Origin: an uncultured Dermabacteraceae bacterium
GTDB taxonomy: Bacteria; Actinomycetota; Actinomycetes; Actinomycetales; Dermabacteraceae
Direction: 5' to 3'
Assembly: GCA_946223075.1 (NCBI GenBank)
Contig: CAMILZ010000015.1
Span: 1 to 57,463, forward strand
Length of the DNA stretch: 57,463 nt
The notes under the pieces: generated by a model
Seen by the model: the letters and a program-made list of their open reading frames with translations, nothing else
Databases searched by the model: none
Told to the model about the DNA's origin: nothing
Program-made: the position numbers and the translations under genes
Part shown: positions 16,381 to 26,103 of the stretch, one piece after another
Numbering within the stretch: the first letter of the stretch is position 1
Layout: each line of letters starts with the position of its first letter

Positions 16381-17564
16381 GGGGGGAGAGCGCCGAAGGG
16401 CGCCTCAGGGTTCTCCTCGTCACTGAGACGTTCGTGCCGAGCGTCGACGGGGTCGTTACCCGCCTTACGCATCTCGTTGAGTACCTCCTCGCTGAAGGGC
16501 ACGAGGTTGAGGTCATCGCACCGGGGCTTGGCATCGAGGAGTACCGGGTAGCGTCGGACCCCGAAAACCCGCGCAGGCAGGTGAGTGCTCCCATGCACGG
16601 TGCTCGCACCGTGCGCGTGCCGTTTTACCCGAGCCGCCCGTGGTCCCTGCCCACTCCATCCGCGCATCGCCTCACCGAACGCGTTGTGCGGGATTTTCGC
16701 CCCGACGTCATTCATGCTGCACAGCCGATTCTGCTTGGCCAGACCGCGGTCCGGGCCGCTCGCCGGCATCGGATCCCCCTTGTCGCGAGCTACCACACGA
16801 ATCTGCCCGCCTACCTCTCCCGGTATCGCGCGTGGGCATGGAGTGCGCCGATCATTGCGAGGGCAACCCGTCGCCTTCATCGCGGCGCCGCCCTCAATGC
16901 CGTCACGAGTGAGGCCATGCGCGAGGAGGCGCGCGCGATGGGGCTCGAGCGCGTCGAGGTGGTGCGCAGGGCCGTGGATACGCGGCTTTTTCACCCGGGG
17001 GAAAGTCCGACGCCTGCCCAGCCACATAGCCCCCATAGTGAACGGTTGAGGCTGCTTTTCGTGGGGCGGCTCGCAGCGGAAAAGGACCTCGCACGCCTCG
17101 CACCGCTCATGCGCCGGCGCGACGATCTCGAGCTGACCCTCGTGGGAGACGGGCCTCATCGCGGACATCTCGAGAGGGAGTTCCGCGGCACGCGCACGCG
17201 CTTTGCGGGTGTCCTCCGAGGCGAGGACCTCGCACGTGCCTACCGCAGCCACGACATCTTCGTGTTTCCGTCGGTGACGGAGACCCTCGGCCTCGTGCTT
17301 CTCGAGGCGATGGCCTCGGGCCTGCCGCCTCTCGCGGCGCGCTCAGGCCCCACGATGGAGCAAATCGTTGACGGCGAAACGGGATTCCTGTTCAGCGATG
17401 AGAACGAACTCGAACGGTGTCTCGAGATGCTCACGAGCGAACGAGGCGCGGAAATGAGGGCATCCGTGGGTGCCGCCGCGCGTCGCGAAGCCGAGAAGCA
17501 CTCGTGGGCAGACGCAAGCGCTGATTTCGTAAACCTTTACCGCCGTGCGATCGAGGAGCGGTAA
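16368..17564 (+). CDS. GT4 glycosyltransferase, probable sulfoquinovosyl transferase (Sqd2/SqdX-like)
   Basis: This 398-residue GT-B enzyme has an N-terminal acceptor domain starting LRVLLVTETFVPSVDGVVTR and a C-terminal donor domain with LLFVGRLAAEKDL and the EX7E pattern in SVTETLGLVLLEAMASG. The fold and motifs fit GT4 enzymes, including mannosyltransferases of the MgtA/PimB type and SQDG synthases. The 13-bp overlap with the UDP-sulfoquinovose synthase gene is the reason to infer transfer of sulfoquinovose to diacylglycerol at the inner membrane face. The only usable start is GTG 16368. The donor is an inference from context. Confidence 0.8.
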   Translation: MAQVRGESAEGRLRVLLVTETFVPSVDGVVTRLTHLVEYLLAEGHEVEVIAPGLGIEEYRVASDPENPRRQVSAPMHGARTVRVPFYPSRPWSLPTPSAHRLTERVVRDFRPDVIHAAQPILLGQTAVRAARRHRIPLVASYHTNLPAYLSRYRAWAWSAPIIARATRRLHRGAALNAVTSEAMREEARAMGLERVEVVRRAVDTRLFHPGESPTPAQPHSPHSERLRLLFVGRLAAEKDLARLAPLMRRRDDLELTLVGDGPHRGHLEREFRGTRTRFAGVLRGEDLARAYRSHDIFVFPSVTETLGLVLLEAMASGLPPLAARSGPTMEQIVDGETGFLFSDENELERCLEMLTSERGAEMRASVGAAARREAEKHSWADASADFVNLYRRAIEER

Positions 17565-17571
17565 GCCCGCG

Positions 17572-18192
17572 CTAGATCTTGGCGGTATAGGTGATGACGT
17601 GCTGCGTGTCTGTGCTCTGCGCGACGACGTAGCTCGCCCCGGAATCGTCCTCGAGAATCCGGATGATCACCGAATCCTCGTACCGATTCACGATCGCATC
17701 GGTGGCGTCACCGGGATTCGCTGCTGCGCGATCGGCGCTCGTTTCGACATCGGAAATGACCTCGCCGAAGACCTTCATGTATGTCGAGCCATCGCCCGCG
17801 GGGTCCTTCTCCATGTCGAGAACGCCCTCGGGGAAAGATTCGCGGGGTGCGGAGTCGTCCTCATACCTCCGCGCACCGGCAGCCGCGTAGGAGTCCCACA
17901 TCTCAGGGGTGTCCTGAGTGCGAGAGCCCGGGAGGCTCGCGGCCTCGGGCGTAAAGAGTGACTCGTCAAACTTCCCGTTTGGGTCTGCTTCCGAAGACAC
18001 GTATCCGTCGTCGGGGGAGGCCTCAGCGTCGCTCACGCGCCCCGCTTCGGGAACGTCCGACGTACTTTGCGTCGGCGTCGCGCTCTCGGACGTTGAATCT
18101 GCAGCGGGCGCGGCCCCGCCCGTGCATGCGGTGCACGCGCTTACGAGCAGGGCGGCCGCTGCACACGCAACCCGGCGGGTCACCTGTTGCAC
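17572..18192 (-). CDS. Putative lipoprotein coupled to the NlpC/P60 gene
   Basis: This 206-residue protein has a signal sequence ending in a lipobox, LLVSAC or the nearby CTAC, followed by an Ala/Ser/Thr-rich linker and an acidic domain (about 70-206) with VFGEVISDVETSADR and a C-terminal YVVAQSTDTQHVITYTAKI. No family is recognised. The GTG start overlaps the stop of the wall hydrolase gene as TAGTG, so translation is probably coupled; it could be an outer-face partner or regulator of that hydrolase. It ends 7 bp from the convergent GT4 gene. Confidence 0.7.
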   Translation of the reverse strand: MQQVTRRVACAAAALLVSACTACTGGAAPAADSTSESATPTQSTSDVPEAGRVSDAEASPDDGYVSSEADPNGKFDESLFTPEAASLPGSRTQDTPEMWDSYAAAGARRYEDDSAPRESFPEGVLDMEKDPAGDGSTYMKVFGEVISDVETSADRAAANPGDATDAIVNRYEDSVIIRILEDDSGASYVVAQSTDTQHVITYTAKI

Positions 18193-20318
18193 TAGAAGGG
18201 CCTCAGAACGTAGTGGTCAGCCGTGCGACCGGGAAGGTTCCGCGTGTACGAGCGAATGTGCACGCCGGGACCCCACGAGTGCAGCATCTGACCATTGCCC
18301 AGGTACATCGTCATGTGGCGAATCGTGCCACCCGAGTCGCGGTAGAAGATCCAGTCGCCTCGCTGAAGTTGCGAGATTGGCACCTTGCGGAACTTCTTGG
18401 AGTTGTAGAAGTAGTGCGTCGAGAGCCAGTTCGCGCCTGCATGCTGTTCGGGTGTCACGCCAGTCTCGAGGCCGGCGGCGTTCATTGCCTGGATAGCGAT
18501 GCCTGAGCAGTCGTAGCCGAGGCTGTAACCGCCGGCACCGCCCCAAGTGTAGGGGGAGCCCACTTGCGAACGCGCGAAGTTCACCATGGTGTCGATGCGC
18601 TCTTGACGGCTTGCAGTGATGCTTACCTTGGGTTTCACTGTGAAGCCATCCGCGTACCAGCTCACGCCAGTGCCTAGCGAATCCCACGTGCGCTTATCCA
18701 CGACCCCGGTCACGGGGAGTCCTCGCTTGCGTTGCCACGACTTGACGGCTCGGATTGTTTTCGCGTTCATCGTTGCACTGTGGCCACTTGAGTAAATGCC
18801 AAGGCGTTTTTGGACAGCGGCTACGCGAACGCCGTTCCAGCCCTTGGTGAGGTTATGGCCGCCGCGTGAAGTCGTGGGGTTATTGGTGGGACCGAAGTAG
18901 TAGGGGTTTGCAGGCTCCCAGCCCACGACCCCTGTGCCGTTCGAGCGCGTCCAGTAAAGAACCCCGTTCTCGAAGTTCTGCCGGTACTGCCCCTTGTAGG
19001 TGTACTCATTCGAGGTGGGCAGGCCGAGGAACCCGCGCTCGTAGCCACGCTTGGCGTACTGATTGAGCATGCCTGAGTGCACGGCGTAGGCGCCTGTGCG
19101 CGGGTGCCAGTACATTTGACCGTTCTCAAAGTACTGAATAAAGACACCGTTGTTGAGCTTGACTTCTCCGGTACGGGGAAGGCCGAGGGCGCTCTTCGGA
19201 CCGCCGAGCCGCACGTAGGTTGAGTGGATGGCGTTCTTGGTTGCTTCGGTGACGCCGGTGCGGGAGTTCCAGTAGATGGTGCCGTTTTGGAAGTCTTGTG
19301 CACGGCCGCCGCGGATCGAGTATTCCTGCGAGGTGGGGAAGCCGAGTTCGCCCTGCTCGTATCCGTGGCGGGCCCAGATTCCGAAAATGGCGCCGTTGCG
19401 GGAAATGGAGTGTGCGCCTGCGCCAGGCGAGTAGTAGGCGATGCCGTTTTGGAAGCGCTGGAGGTAACCGCCACGGATCTTGATCTCGTTCTGCGTGGGG
19501 AGGCCGAGCCAACTCTTCGGCCCACCGAGTGATTCATAATGGCCGCCGATGCCGCCCCTCGTGGACCACACATTTTTGCTGGCGAAGTCGAAGTACAGGG
19601 TTCCGCCCGTGAACTTCTGCATGACGCCGCCGGGAACTCGAATCTCGTCGGTCGATGGGTAGCCAAGCCACCCGCGTGTGTAGCCGCTGCGTTTCCACAG
19701 CGTTTCGAAAGCGGCGCCGCGATAAACGGCGTGAGCGCCGCCGTTGCCGGGGGACCAGTAAAGGTCGGCATTCTCGAAATGCTGGACGTAGCCCCCACCG
19801 CTCAGCTTCTGTTCATTGGAGGTGGGGTTGCCGAGCCATGAGTCTTGGCCTCCCGTTTCGTCCCAGTAGCCACGCATTGCGCCGACGATGGCGAAGCTCG
19901 GCGTGCTTTCGGGAGTTGCGCTAAAGGTTTGGATTCTTGGCGCTGGCCGCTCCGCGGGAGGTTCGGCGGTGGGTTCCTCTGCCGTCTCGCCCCCGGAATC
20001 GCTCGGTGCAGACCCCGATTCGCTGGGTTCGGGGCTAGGAGTTTCGGTCGTGGACGTCGGTGTATCGAGAGGGGCGTCGGTGTCGTCTTCGCCGGGGGCC
20101 TCCTCGGAGGGAGTTTGGTCGACCAGGGCCTCGTGAACGGGGGTTTCAGTGGAGGTCGGTTCCGAGGGTTCCGACGTGAGGGTTTCGGGTGTCGAGAGGG
20201 TCGGTTCGTCGGCCGGCTCGGCGGGGGAAGCTTGCACGGCGAGGGGGGTGAAGGTGACGCCGGCGGCGAGAAGAGCGGCCGAGATGCGTCGGCCTGTAAG
20301 AGAGGAGAGGGGATACAT
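18192..20318 (-). CDS. Secreted NlpC/P60 hydrolase with six LGFP repeats and a peptidoglycan-binding domain
   Basis: This 708-residue secreted protein has a signal peptide (about 1-30) and a long Pro/Glu/Ser/Thr-rich linker (about 32-135). Six LGFP-type repeats follow (about 145-490) with cores such as WLGNPTSNE, WLGYPSTDE, WLGLPTQNE, ELGFPTSQE, ALGLPRTGE and FLGLPTSNE. A PG_binding_1-like domain (about 515-575) precedes a C-terminal NlpC/P60 endopeptidase (about 600-708) with YDCSGIA and HMTMYLG. LGFP repeats are thought to bind cell-wall polymers; NlpC/P60 enzymes cut stem peptides. It is transcribed with the following lipoprotein gene. Confidence 0.92.
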   Translation of the reverse strand: MYPLSSLTGRRISAALLAAGVTFTPLAVQASPAEPADEPTLSTPETLTSEPSEPTSTETPVHEALVDQTPSEEAPGEDDTDAPLDTPTSTTETPSPEPSESGSAPSDSGGETAEEPTAEPPAERPAPRIQTFSATPESTPSFAIVGAMRGYWDETGGQDSWLGNPTSNEQKLSGGGYVQHFENADLYWSPGNGGAHAVYRGAAFETLWKRSGYTRGWLGYPSTDEIRVPGGVMQKFTGGTLYFDFASKNVWSTRGGIGGHYESLGGPKSWLGLPTQNEIKIRGGYLQRFQNGIAYYSPGAGAHSISRNGAIFGIWARHGYEQGELGFPTSQEYSIRGGRAQDFQNGTIYWNSRTGVTEATKNAIHSTYVRLGGPKSALGLPRTGEVKLNNGVFIQYFENGQMYWHPRTGAYAVHSGMLNQYAKRGYERGFLGLPTSNEYTYKGQYRQNFENGVLYWTRSNGTGVVGWEPANPYYFGPTNNPTTSRGGHNLTKGWNGVRVAAVQKRLGIYSSGHSATMNAKTIRAVKSWQRKRGLPVTGVVDKRTWDSLGTGVSWYADGFTVKPKVSITASRQERIDTMVNFARSQVGSPYTWGGAGGYSLGYDCSGIAIQAMNAAGLETGVTPEQHAGANWLSTHYFYNSKKFRKVPISQLQRGDWIFYRDSGGTIRHMTMYLGNGQMLHSWGPGVHIRSYTRNLPGRTADHYVLRPF

Positions 20319-20333
20319 GGCAGCCTCACGTGA

Positions 20334-20363
20334 GAGATACGGAACGCCCTTAGCTTAGGTCAA
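20334..20363 (-). promoter_or_regulatory. Candidate promoter of the LGFP-NlpC/P60 gene
   Basis: On the minus strand TTGACC (20363-20358) and TATCTC (20339-20334) are separated by 18 bp, a plausible vegetative promoter. The ATG of the hydrolase gene lies about 15 bp past the -10, preceded by GTGAGG. The surrounding 132-bp gap is too short for a ydaO-type riboswitch and none is seen. Confidence 0.35.
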
Positions 20364-20450
20364 TAATTCCGTTGTGAGGGCCTCGGTAGTCGCTTTCGCA
20401 CAAATCGTAATAATGCTGTAATCAAGCGATGGCCTGGAAAGCGACGCGGG

Positions 20451-20984
20451 TCACTTCTTTGCGCCGTAGAGCAGCCAGGTCGCGCGCGTCGCGGCGACCC
20501 AGCGCATGCCCGCGATCGCGAGGATTGCGACGATGCCGAGGAGGATTGAGGGGGTGAAGTTCACGGGAGGCGCGGCGGCCGTGGCGCTGGCATCGGAGTG
20601 CAGGGCGAGAGTGAGTGCGGCGGCAATTCCGACGCTCACCACGCCGAGCACGATGCCGACGATCATGAAGGTGCGGGCGAAGGTGCGAAGCCACGCCTCG
20701 CCGTCCGCGGGGTACCCCACTCCAGCACGGTGCTTCTTCGCGGCGACACCGGCGATGCAGCCCGCGACGATCACGCCTATGACCCAGGCGAGGAAAAGCC
20801 CGAGCGAAAGCCACCACGTGATCTGCGAGGCTGCGAGTCCCGAGAGGACACCCGCGAGGGCGCCGAGAAGACCGAGACGTGCGAGGAATGCTGCGCCATC
20901 AGCGTCGGTATCGAGGTTCGGCGGGAAAGCCGCGAACGCTTCGTCGCCGTAGCCTTGGGCGTTCCAGTCCTGCGCTTCGCTCAT
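20451..20984 (-). CDS. Integral membrane protein at the end of the haem operon
   Basis: This 177-residue protein has a ~45-residue acidic N-terminus beginning MSEAQDWNAQGYGDEAF, then four hydrophobic segments (about 47-70, 76-98, 118-145 and 152-172). No family is recognised with certainty. The ATG at 20984 follows the hemL stop by 4 bp, so it is probably the last gene of the hem operon. A role in haem metabolism or export would be a guess; it may simply share the transcript. Confidence 0.7.
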   Translation of the reverse strand: MSEAQDWNAQGYGDEAFAAFPPNLDTDADGAAFLARLGLLGALAGVLSGLAASQITWWLSLGLFLAWVIGVIVAGCIAGVAAKKHRAGVGYPADGEAWLRTFARTFMIVGIVLGVVSVGIAAALTLALHSDASATAAAPPVNFTPSILLGIVAILAIAGMRWVAATRATWLLYGAKK

Positions 20985-20988
20985 GAGG

Positions 20989-22275
<1,287 letters not shown>

Positions 22276-22298
22276 GGAAACCTCCTGAGGCGTGGGGA

Positions 22299-23309
22299 TC
22301 AGGCGAATTCGCGAAGATGGGCGGGCAGGTCTGCGAGGAGTTTCGCCGCGTACGGCGCGTAGTACGTGAGCACGTGCGCGGCCCCCGCGCGCTTGAACGC
22401 GAGGAGCGATTCGAGCACGGCCCGCTCGCGGTCGAGCCAGCCGTTGTGGCAGGCGGCCTCGATCATCGCGTACTCGCCCGAGACCTGGTAGGTGCCCACC
22501 GGCACGGGGCTCGCGGCGGCCACCTCGGCGAGCACGTCGAGGTACGGAAGGCCGGGCTTGACCATGATCATGTCGGCGCCCTCGGCGAGGTCGAGCTCGA
22601 GCTCGCGCAGCGCCTCGCGGCCGTTCGCCGGGTCCTGCTGGTAGGTCTTGCGGTCGCCCGAGAGCGAGGAATCAACGGCCTCGCGGAAGGGACCGTAGAA
22701 CGCCGAGGCGTACTTCGCGGTGTAGGCGTAGATCGCGACGTCCGTAAAGCCCTCGGAGTCGAGCGCGTCGCGGATCGCGGCGATCTGGCCGTCCATCATG
22801 CCGGAGGGGGCGACGACGTGCGCGCCCGCGCGGGCCTGCGCGAGCGCCATCTCGCGGTACACCTCGAGAGTCCTATCGTTGTCCACGCCTCCGCGCTCGT
22901 CGAGAACGCCGCAGTGGCCGTGGTCCGTGAACTCATCGAGGCACAAATCCGCCATCACGAGGAGGGAATCCCCGACTTCTTCACGCAGGCGTGCGATGGC
23001 AACGTTCAAAATCCCGTTCGGGTCGGTTGCGCCGGATCCGACGGCATCTTTCTTTTCGGGGACGCCAAACAGCATGATGCCGCCGAGCCCAAGTTCGGCA
23101 GCCTCGCGGGCCGCCTCGACGAGCGAGTCGAGCGAGTGCTGCATCACGCCTGGCATCGAGGTGATCTCGCGCGGTTCGCTTGCACCCTCGCGCACGAAGG
23201 CGGGGAGGATGAAATCGGCGCTGCGAAGAGTCACCTCGCGGTTGAGGCGGCGCATCATGTCGCTCGAGCGGAGGCGGCGCGGGCGGTGGAGGGGAGCATT
23301 GGTGCTCAT
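22299..23309 (-). CDS. hemB: Delta-aminolevulinic acid dehydratase (porphobilinogen synthase)
   Basis: This 336-residue enzyme condenses two 5-aminolevulinates to porphobilinogen. Active-site lysines are visible in TAKYASAFYGPFR and MVKPGLPYLD. The metal-site loop reads DLCLDEFTDHGHCG, where the middle Cys of the Zn-type loop is replaced by Asp, so metal preference may be mixed or Mg-leaning. It starts 3 bp past the hemD stop. Its N-terminus is normal for actinobacteria. Confidence 0.97.
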   Translation of the reverse strand: MSTNAPLHRPRRLRSSDMMRRLNREVTLRSADFILPAFVREGASEPREITSMPGVMQHSLDSLVEAAREAAELGLGGIMLFGVPEKKDAVGSGATDPNGILNVAIARLREEVGDSLLVMADLCLDEFTDHGHCGVLDERGGVDNDRTLEVYREMALAQARAGAHVVAPSGMMDGQIAAIRDALDSEGFTDVAIYAYTAKYASAFYGPFREAVDSSLSGDRKTYQQDPANGREALRELELDLAEGADMIMVKPGLPYLDVLAEVAAASPVPVGTYQVSGEYAMIEAACHNGWLDRERAVLESLLAFKRAGAAHVLTYYAPYAAKLLADLPAHLREFA

Positions 23310-23312
23310 GGG

Positions 23313-24065
23313 TCAATTTTCCTTTCCAAGGACCTCGGCGACGGCCTCGGCGAGCGCACGATCACTCGGGTCTTTTGCGACTGCGGCAACCGGAAGATTG
23401 ACGCTGATCGCTGCGTCCTCACTCGGTTTGCCGATGACGACGAGCTTCGTTCCTTCGTGGATCGCGAGCTGCGAGAGGGCGCGCACGATCATGGGGCTCG
23501 TGGCGACGACGGCGCTAAAGCCGCCTGCGGCGAGATTGTCCACGATCTCGCTTGGCTGCGGGATGGTCTTGGGGCGGTAGGCAGTCTCGCGCTGAACCTC
23601 GTAGCCGGCCATGCGCAGGGCGAGCTCGAGCTGCGGCGCGGCTGCGGAGCTCACGGGGTAGAAGATGCGCTGCGCGAGGCCATCGCCACCCTGTTGATTG
23701 ACGGGGAACACGTCGATGAGCGAGGCTGCGCTTCCCTGGGCGATCGTTTCGACCTCGAGGCCCGCTTCGCGTGCGGCTTTTGCCGTGGCCTCACCGACCG
23801 CGGCGGCTTTGAATTCTTGAACCGCGGGCAGTTCCGTCCATTCGGGCAGCGCACGAAGTGCTTTGACGGTCGTGGCAGAGGTGAGGAGGAGCCAATCGAA
23901 CTCCCCGTGCGCGAGGTCGCTCATCGCGTCGCGCAGGTCCGCGTCGGTTTCGAACGTGAACTCCGTGAACGGCGAATGCACTGCCTCGAAACCGCGGGCC
24001 TCAAGCTCCGCGACGAGGCCGCTTCCGCGGCCGGCGGGGCGCGTCACGAGAACGGGTGCTGTCAT
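23313..24065 (-). CDS. hemD: Uroporphyrinogen-III synthase
   Basis: This 250-residue enzyme closes hydroxymethylbilane to uroporphyrinogen III with ring-D inversion. The family is weakly conserved, but the two-domain layout is clear from VLVTRPAGRGSGLVAELEARG, VDWLLLTSATTVKAL-type residues near 80, and the C-terminal SAVVATSPMIVRAL. The ATG at 24065 overlaps the hemC stop as ATGA and is preferred over the GTG nine bases upstream. The position between hemC and hemB supports the call. Confidence 0.93.
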   Translation of the reverse strand: MTAPVLVTRPAGRGSGLVAELEARGFEAVHSPFTEFTFETDADLRDAMSDLAHGEFDWLLLTSATTVKALRALPEWTELPAVQEFKAAAVGEATAKAAREAGLEVETIAQGSAASLIDVFPVNQQGGDGLAQRIFYPVSSAAAPQLELALRMAGYEVQRETAYRPKTIPQPSEIVDNLAAGGFSAVVATSPMIVRALSQLAIHEGTKLVVIGKPSEDAAISVNLPVAAVAKDPSDRALAEAVAEVLGKEN

Positions 24066-25006
24066 GCTAGCCACTCCTCAGCAAGTAGATCGCGGGCACC
24101 GGAAGCGAGCATGTCCTTCGCGAGTGCCCTGCCCGCGGCCTCGGCAGAGGCGACCGTCACCGTTTCCTCGGTGCGGACTTCGCGAACAATGGTGGTGTTT
24201 CGACCGTATACCCCGGCCTTGAGAATGAGTCGATTATCGGCACTGACCTCGCTAAACGCGGCGACCGGCGCCGAGCAGCCCGCCTCGAGGGCGCGCAAAA
24301 GCGCTCGTTCGGCCGTGACCGCGAAGCGGGTCGGTGCGTGATCAAGCTCGGACAGTGCCCGCGCGAGGTCGCTTGCCGGATCGAGATCATCGCGGACCTC
24401 GACGGCGAGAGCGCCCTGGGCAGGCGCGGGAAGGAACTGCCACGGATCGAAACTTTCGGCGATGTGCGCCTCGAATCCGAGCCGGAGGAGACCGGCGGCG
24501 GCGAGAACAACCGCATCGAGCTCCCCGCTCTCGGCGTAGGCCATGCGCGTCTCGATATTGCCGCGGATCGGGACCACCTCGAGGTCCGGCCGTGCAAGGA
24601 GCACCTGTGCCGCACGCCTCGGGCTGCCCGTCCCCACGCGGCCACCGCGTGGAATCGACGCGAGGTTGCTCACGCCCTCGCGGGTCACGAGCGCATCGGC
24701 GGGATTCTCGCGCACGGGGATCGTCGCGAGGCGAATGCCGTCGGCGGGAAGCGTGGGCAGGTCCTTTAGCGAGTGGACGGCCACGTCGACCTCACCGGCG
24801 AGGAGCGCCTCGCGCACCGCGGACACGAATACGCCCGTGCCGCCGATCCGCGTGAGCGGGCTCGTGCGGTCACGATCTCCGTGTGTGGACACGTTGACAA
24901 GCTGGAAACCGTCGGAATCGCCCTCGCCGCCCGGGACGAGCTGGCGGGCCACCCATGCGGACTGCGTGCGCGCGAGCGTCGAGGCGCGTGTGCCGAGCCG
25001 CATCAT
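24062..25006 (-). CDS. hemC: Hydroxymethylbilane synthase (porphobilinogen deaminase)
   Basis: This 314-residue enzyme assembles four porphobilinogens into hydroxymethylbilane on a dipyrromethane cofactor. Family blocks are seen: RLGTRASTLARTQS, VHSLKDLPT, GTGSPRRAAQ, RGNIETR, and LEAGCSAPVAAF with the cofactor-binding Cys. The ATG at 25006 overlaps the hemH stop as ATGA; a second in-frame ATG follows directly. The upstream residues of the open frame belong to hemH out of frame. Confidence 0.96.
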   Translation of the reverse strand: MMRLGTRASTLARTQSAWVARQLVPGGEGDSDGFQLVNVSTHGDRDRTSPLTRIGGTGVFVSAVREALLAGEVDVAVHSLKDLPTLPADGIRLATIPVRENPADALVTREGVSNLASIPRGGRVGTGSPRRAAQVLLARPDLEVVPIRGNIETRMAYAESGELDAVVLAAAGLLRLGFEAHIAESFDPWQFLPAPAQGALAVEVRDDLDPASDLARALSELDHAPTRFAVTAERALLRALEAGCSAPVAAFSEVSADNRLILKAGVYGRNTTIVREVRTEETVTVASAEAAGRALAKDMLASGARDLLAEEWLA

Positions 25007-26103
25007 GCGAACGCGCCCTCCGGGGTGCGCACGAGGCAGCACTCGAGGCCGCATGCACCCGCGGCGCCTTCGTTCTCGAGCGCGCCCGGAACATCGATCA
25101 CGGCGCGGCGCTCGAAGCCGGGTGTCACGGCCTCCTCAACGAGGTCAGCGAGCGCACCGATGAACCGGTCGTCACTTCCGGACGTGGCCACGCGGATGAA
25201 GGCGAGACCCTTCTTTTCGGCGGATTCCTTCGCTTCCGTGTCGAGATCCCATACGACCTCGACGTGGTCGGTCACGAAGCCGATCGGCACGACGATCACG
25301 GCACTGCGGTCTTCGAGCTCGTCGATCACGTCGTTGATGTCCGGCTCGAGCCACGGCACGTGCGGCGCACCCGAACGCGACTGGTAGACGAGCCGGTAGT
25401 TCTCGGGAGTGTGCGCAGAGCCCAGCTCTTCGCGCACGCGGTTCATCACGTACTCGATCGCCGCCTCGTGCTGGGCAACGTACCAGCCGCCCGAGCCCTT
25501 CTCCCACGTGCTCTTCGGGCCCGACACATCCGCCATCGACGTGGGGATCGAATGTGTCGAGAAGAGGATCTCGATCGCGTGCGGATCGTGCCCGCCGTTA
25601 CGGTGCTCCCGGATCGCGGCGCTCACGGCATCGACGACGGGCTCGAGGAATCCCGGATGGTTGTAGTACACGCGTGCCTTGTCGATCTCGACCGTGCCCT
25701 CGAGGCCCGTTTCGGAAAGGGCCTTGCGGAAATCCTCGTGGTACTGGTGGCAGCTCGAGTAGCTCGAGTACGCGCTCGTCACGAGGCCCACGACCTTCGT
25801 GTGGCCGTCCTCGTGCATCTGGTGCACCGTATCGGCAACGTACGGCTCCCAGTTGCGGTTGCCCCAGTACACGGGAAGGTCGAGCTCGCGGCGCTTCAGC
25901 TCGGCCTCGAGCCGCGCGATGAGGTCGCGGTTTTGCTCGTTGATGGGGCTCTTGCCCCCGAGCGCGCGGTAGTGGGTCGCGACCTCCTCGAGACGTTCAT
26001 CGGGGATCCCGCGGCCGCGTGTGACGTTCCGCAAGAAGGGAATCACGTCTTCCTGTTTTTCGGGTCCGCCGAACGAGGAGAACAGGATCGCCGTGTGGGT
26101 CAC
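25003..26103 (-). CDS. hemH: Coproporphyrin ferrochelatase, possibly [2Fe-2S]-containing
   Basis: This 366-residue enzyme inserts Fe2+ into coproporphyrin III in the HemQ-dependent route. Metal and proton residues are His184 in FSTHSIPTSM and Glu282 in TDHVEVVWD. Three C-terminal cysteines (351, 355, 356 in ACGLECC) plus Cys118 in YSSCHQY resemble the cluster ligands of actinobacterial ferrochelatases, although the spacing is not the mycobacterial one. GTG at 26103 overlaps the hemQ stop as GTGA and puts THTAILFSSFGGP at the N-terminus. It is also named cpfC. Confidence 0.95.
   Translation of the reverse strand: MTHTAILFSSFGGPEKQEDVIPFLRNVTRGRGIPDERLEEVATHYRALGGKSPINEQNRDLIARLEAELKRRELDLPVYWGNRNWEPYVADTVHQMHEDGHTKVVGLVTSAYSSYSSCHQYHEDFRKALSETGLEGTVEIDKARVYYNHPGFLEPVVDAVSAAIREHRNGGHDPHAIEILFSTHSIPTSMADVSGPKSTWEKGSGGWYVAQHEAAIEYVMNRVREELGSAHTPENYRLVYQSRSGAPHVPWLEPDINDVIDELEDRSAVIVVPIGFVTDHVEVVWDLDTEAKESAEKKGLAFIRVATSGSDDRFIGALADLVEEAVTPGFERRAVIDVPGALENEGAAGACGLECCLVRTPEGAFA

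Noticed and set aside
20319..20450. A c-di-AMP (ydaO) riboswitch before the LGFP-NlpC/P60 gene
   Set aside because: Such riboswitches do precede wall-hydrolase genes in actinobacteria, but this gap is only 132 bp and shows no matching conserved blocks.
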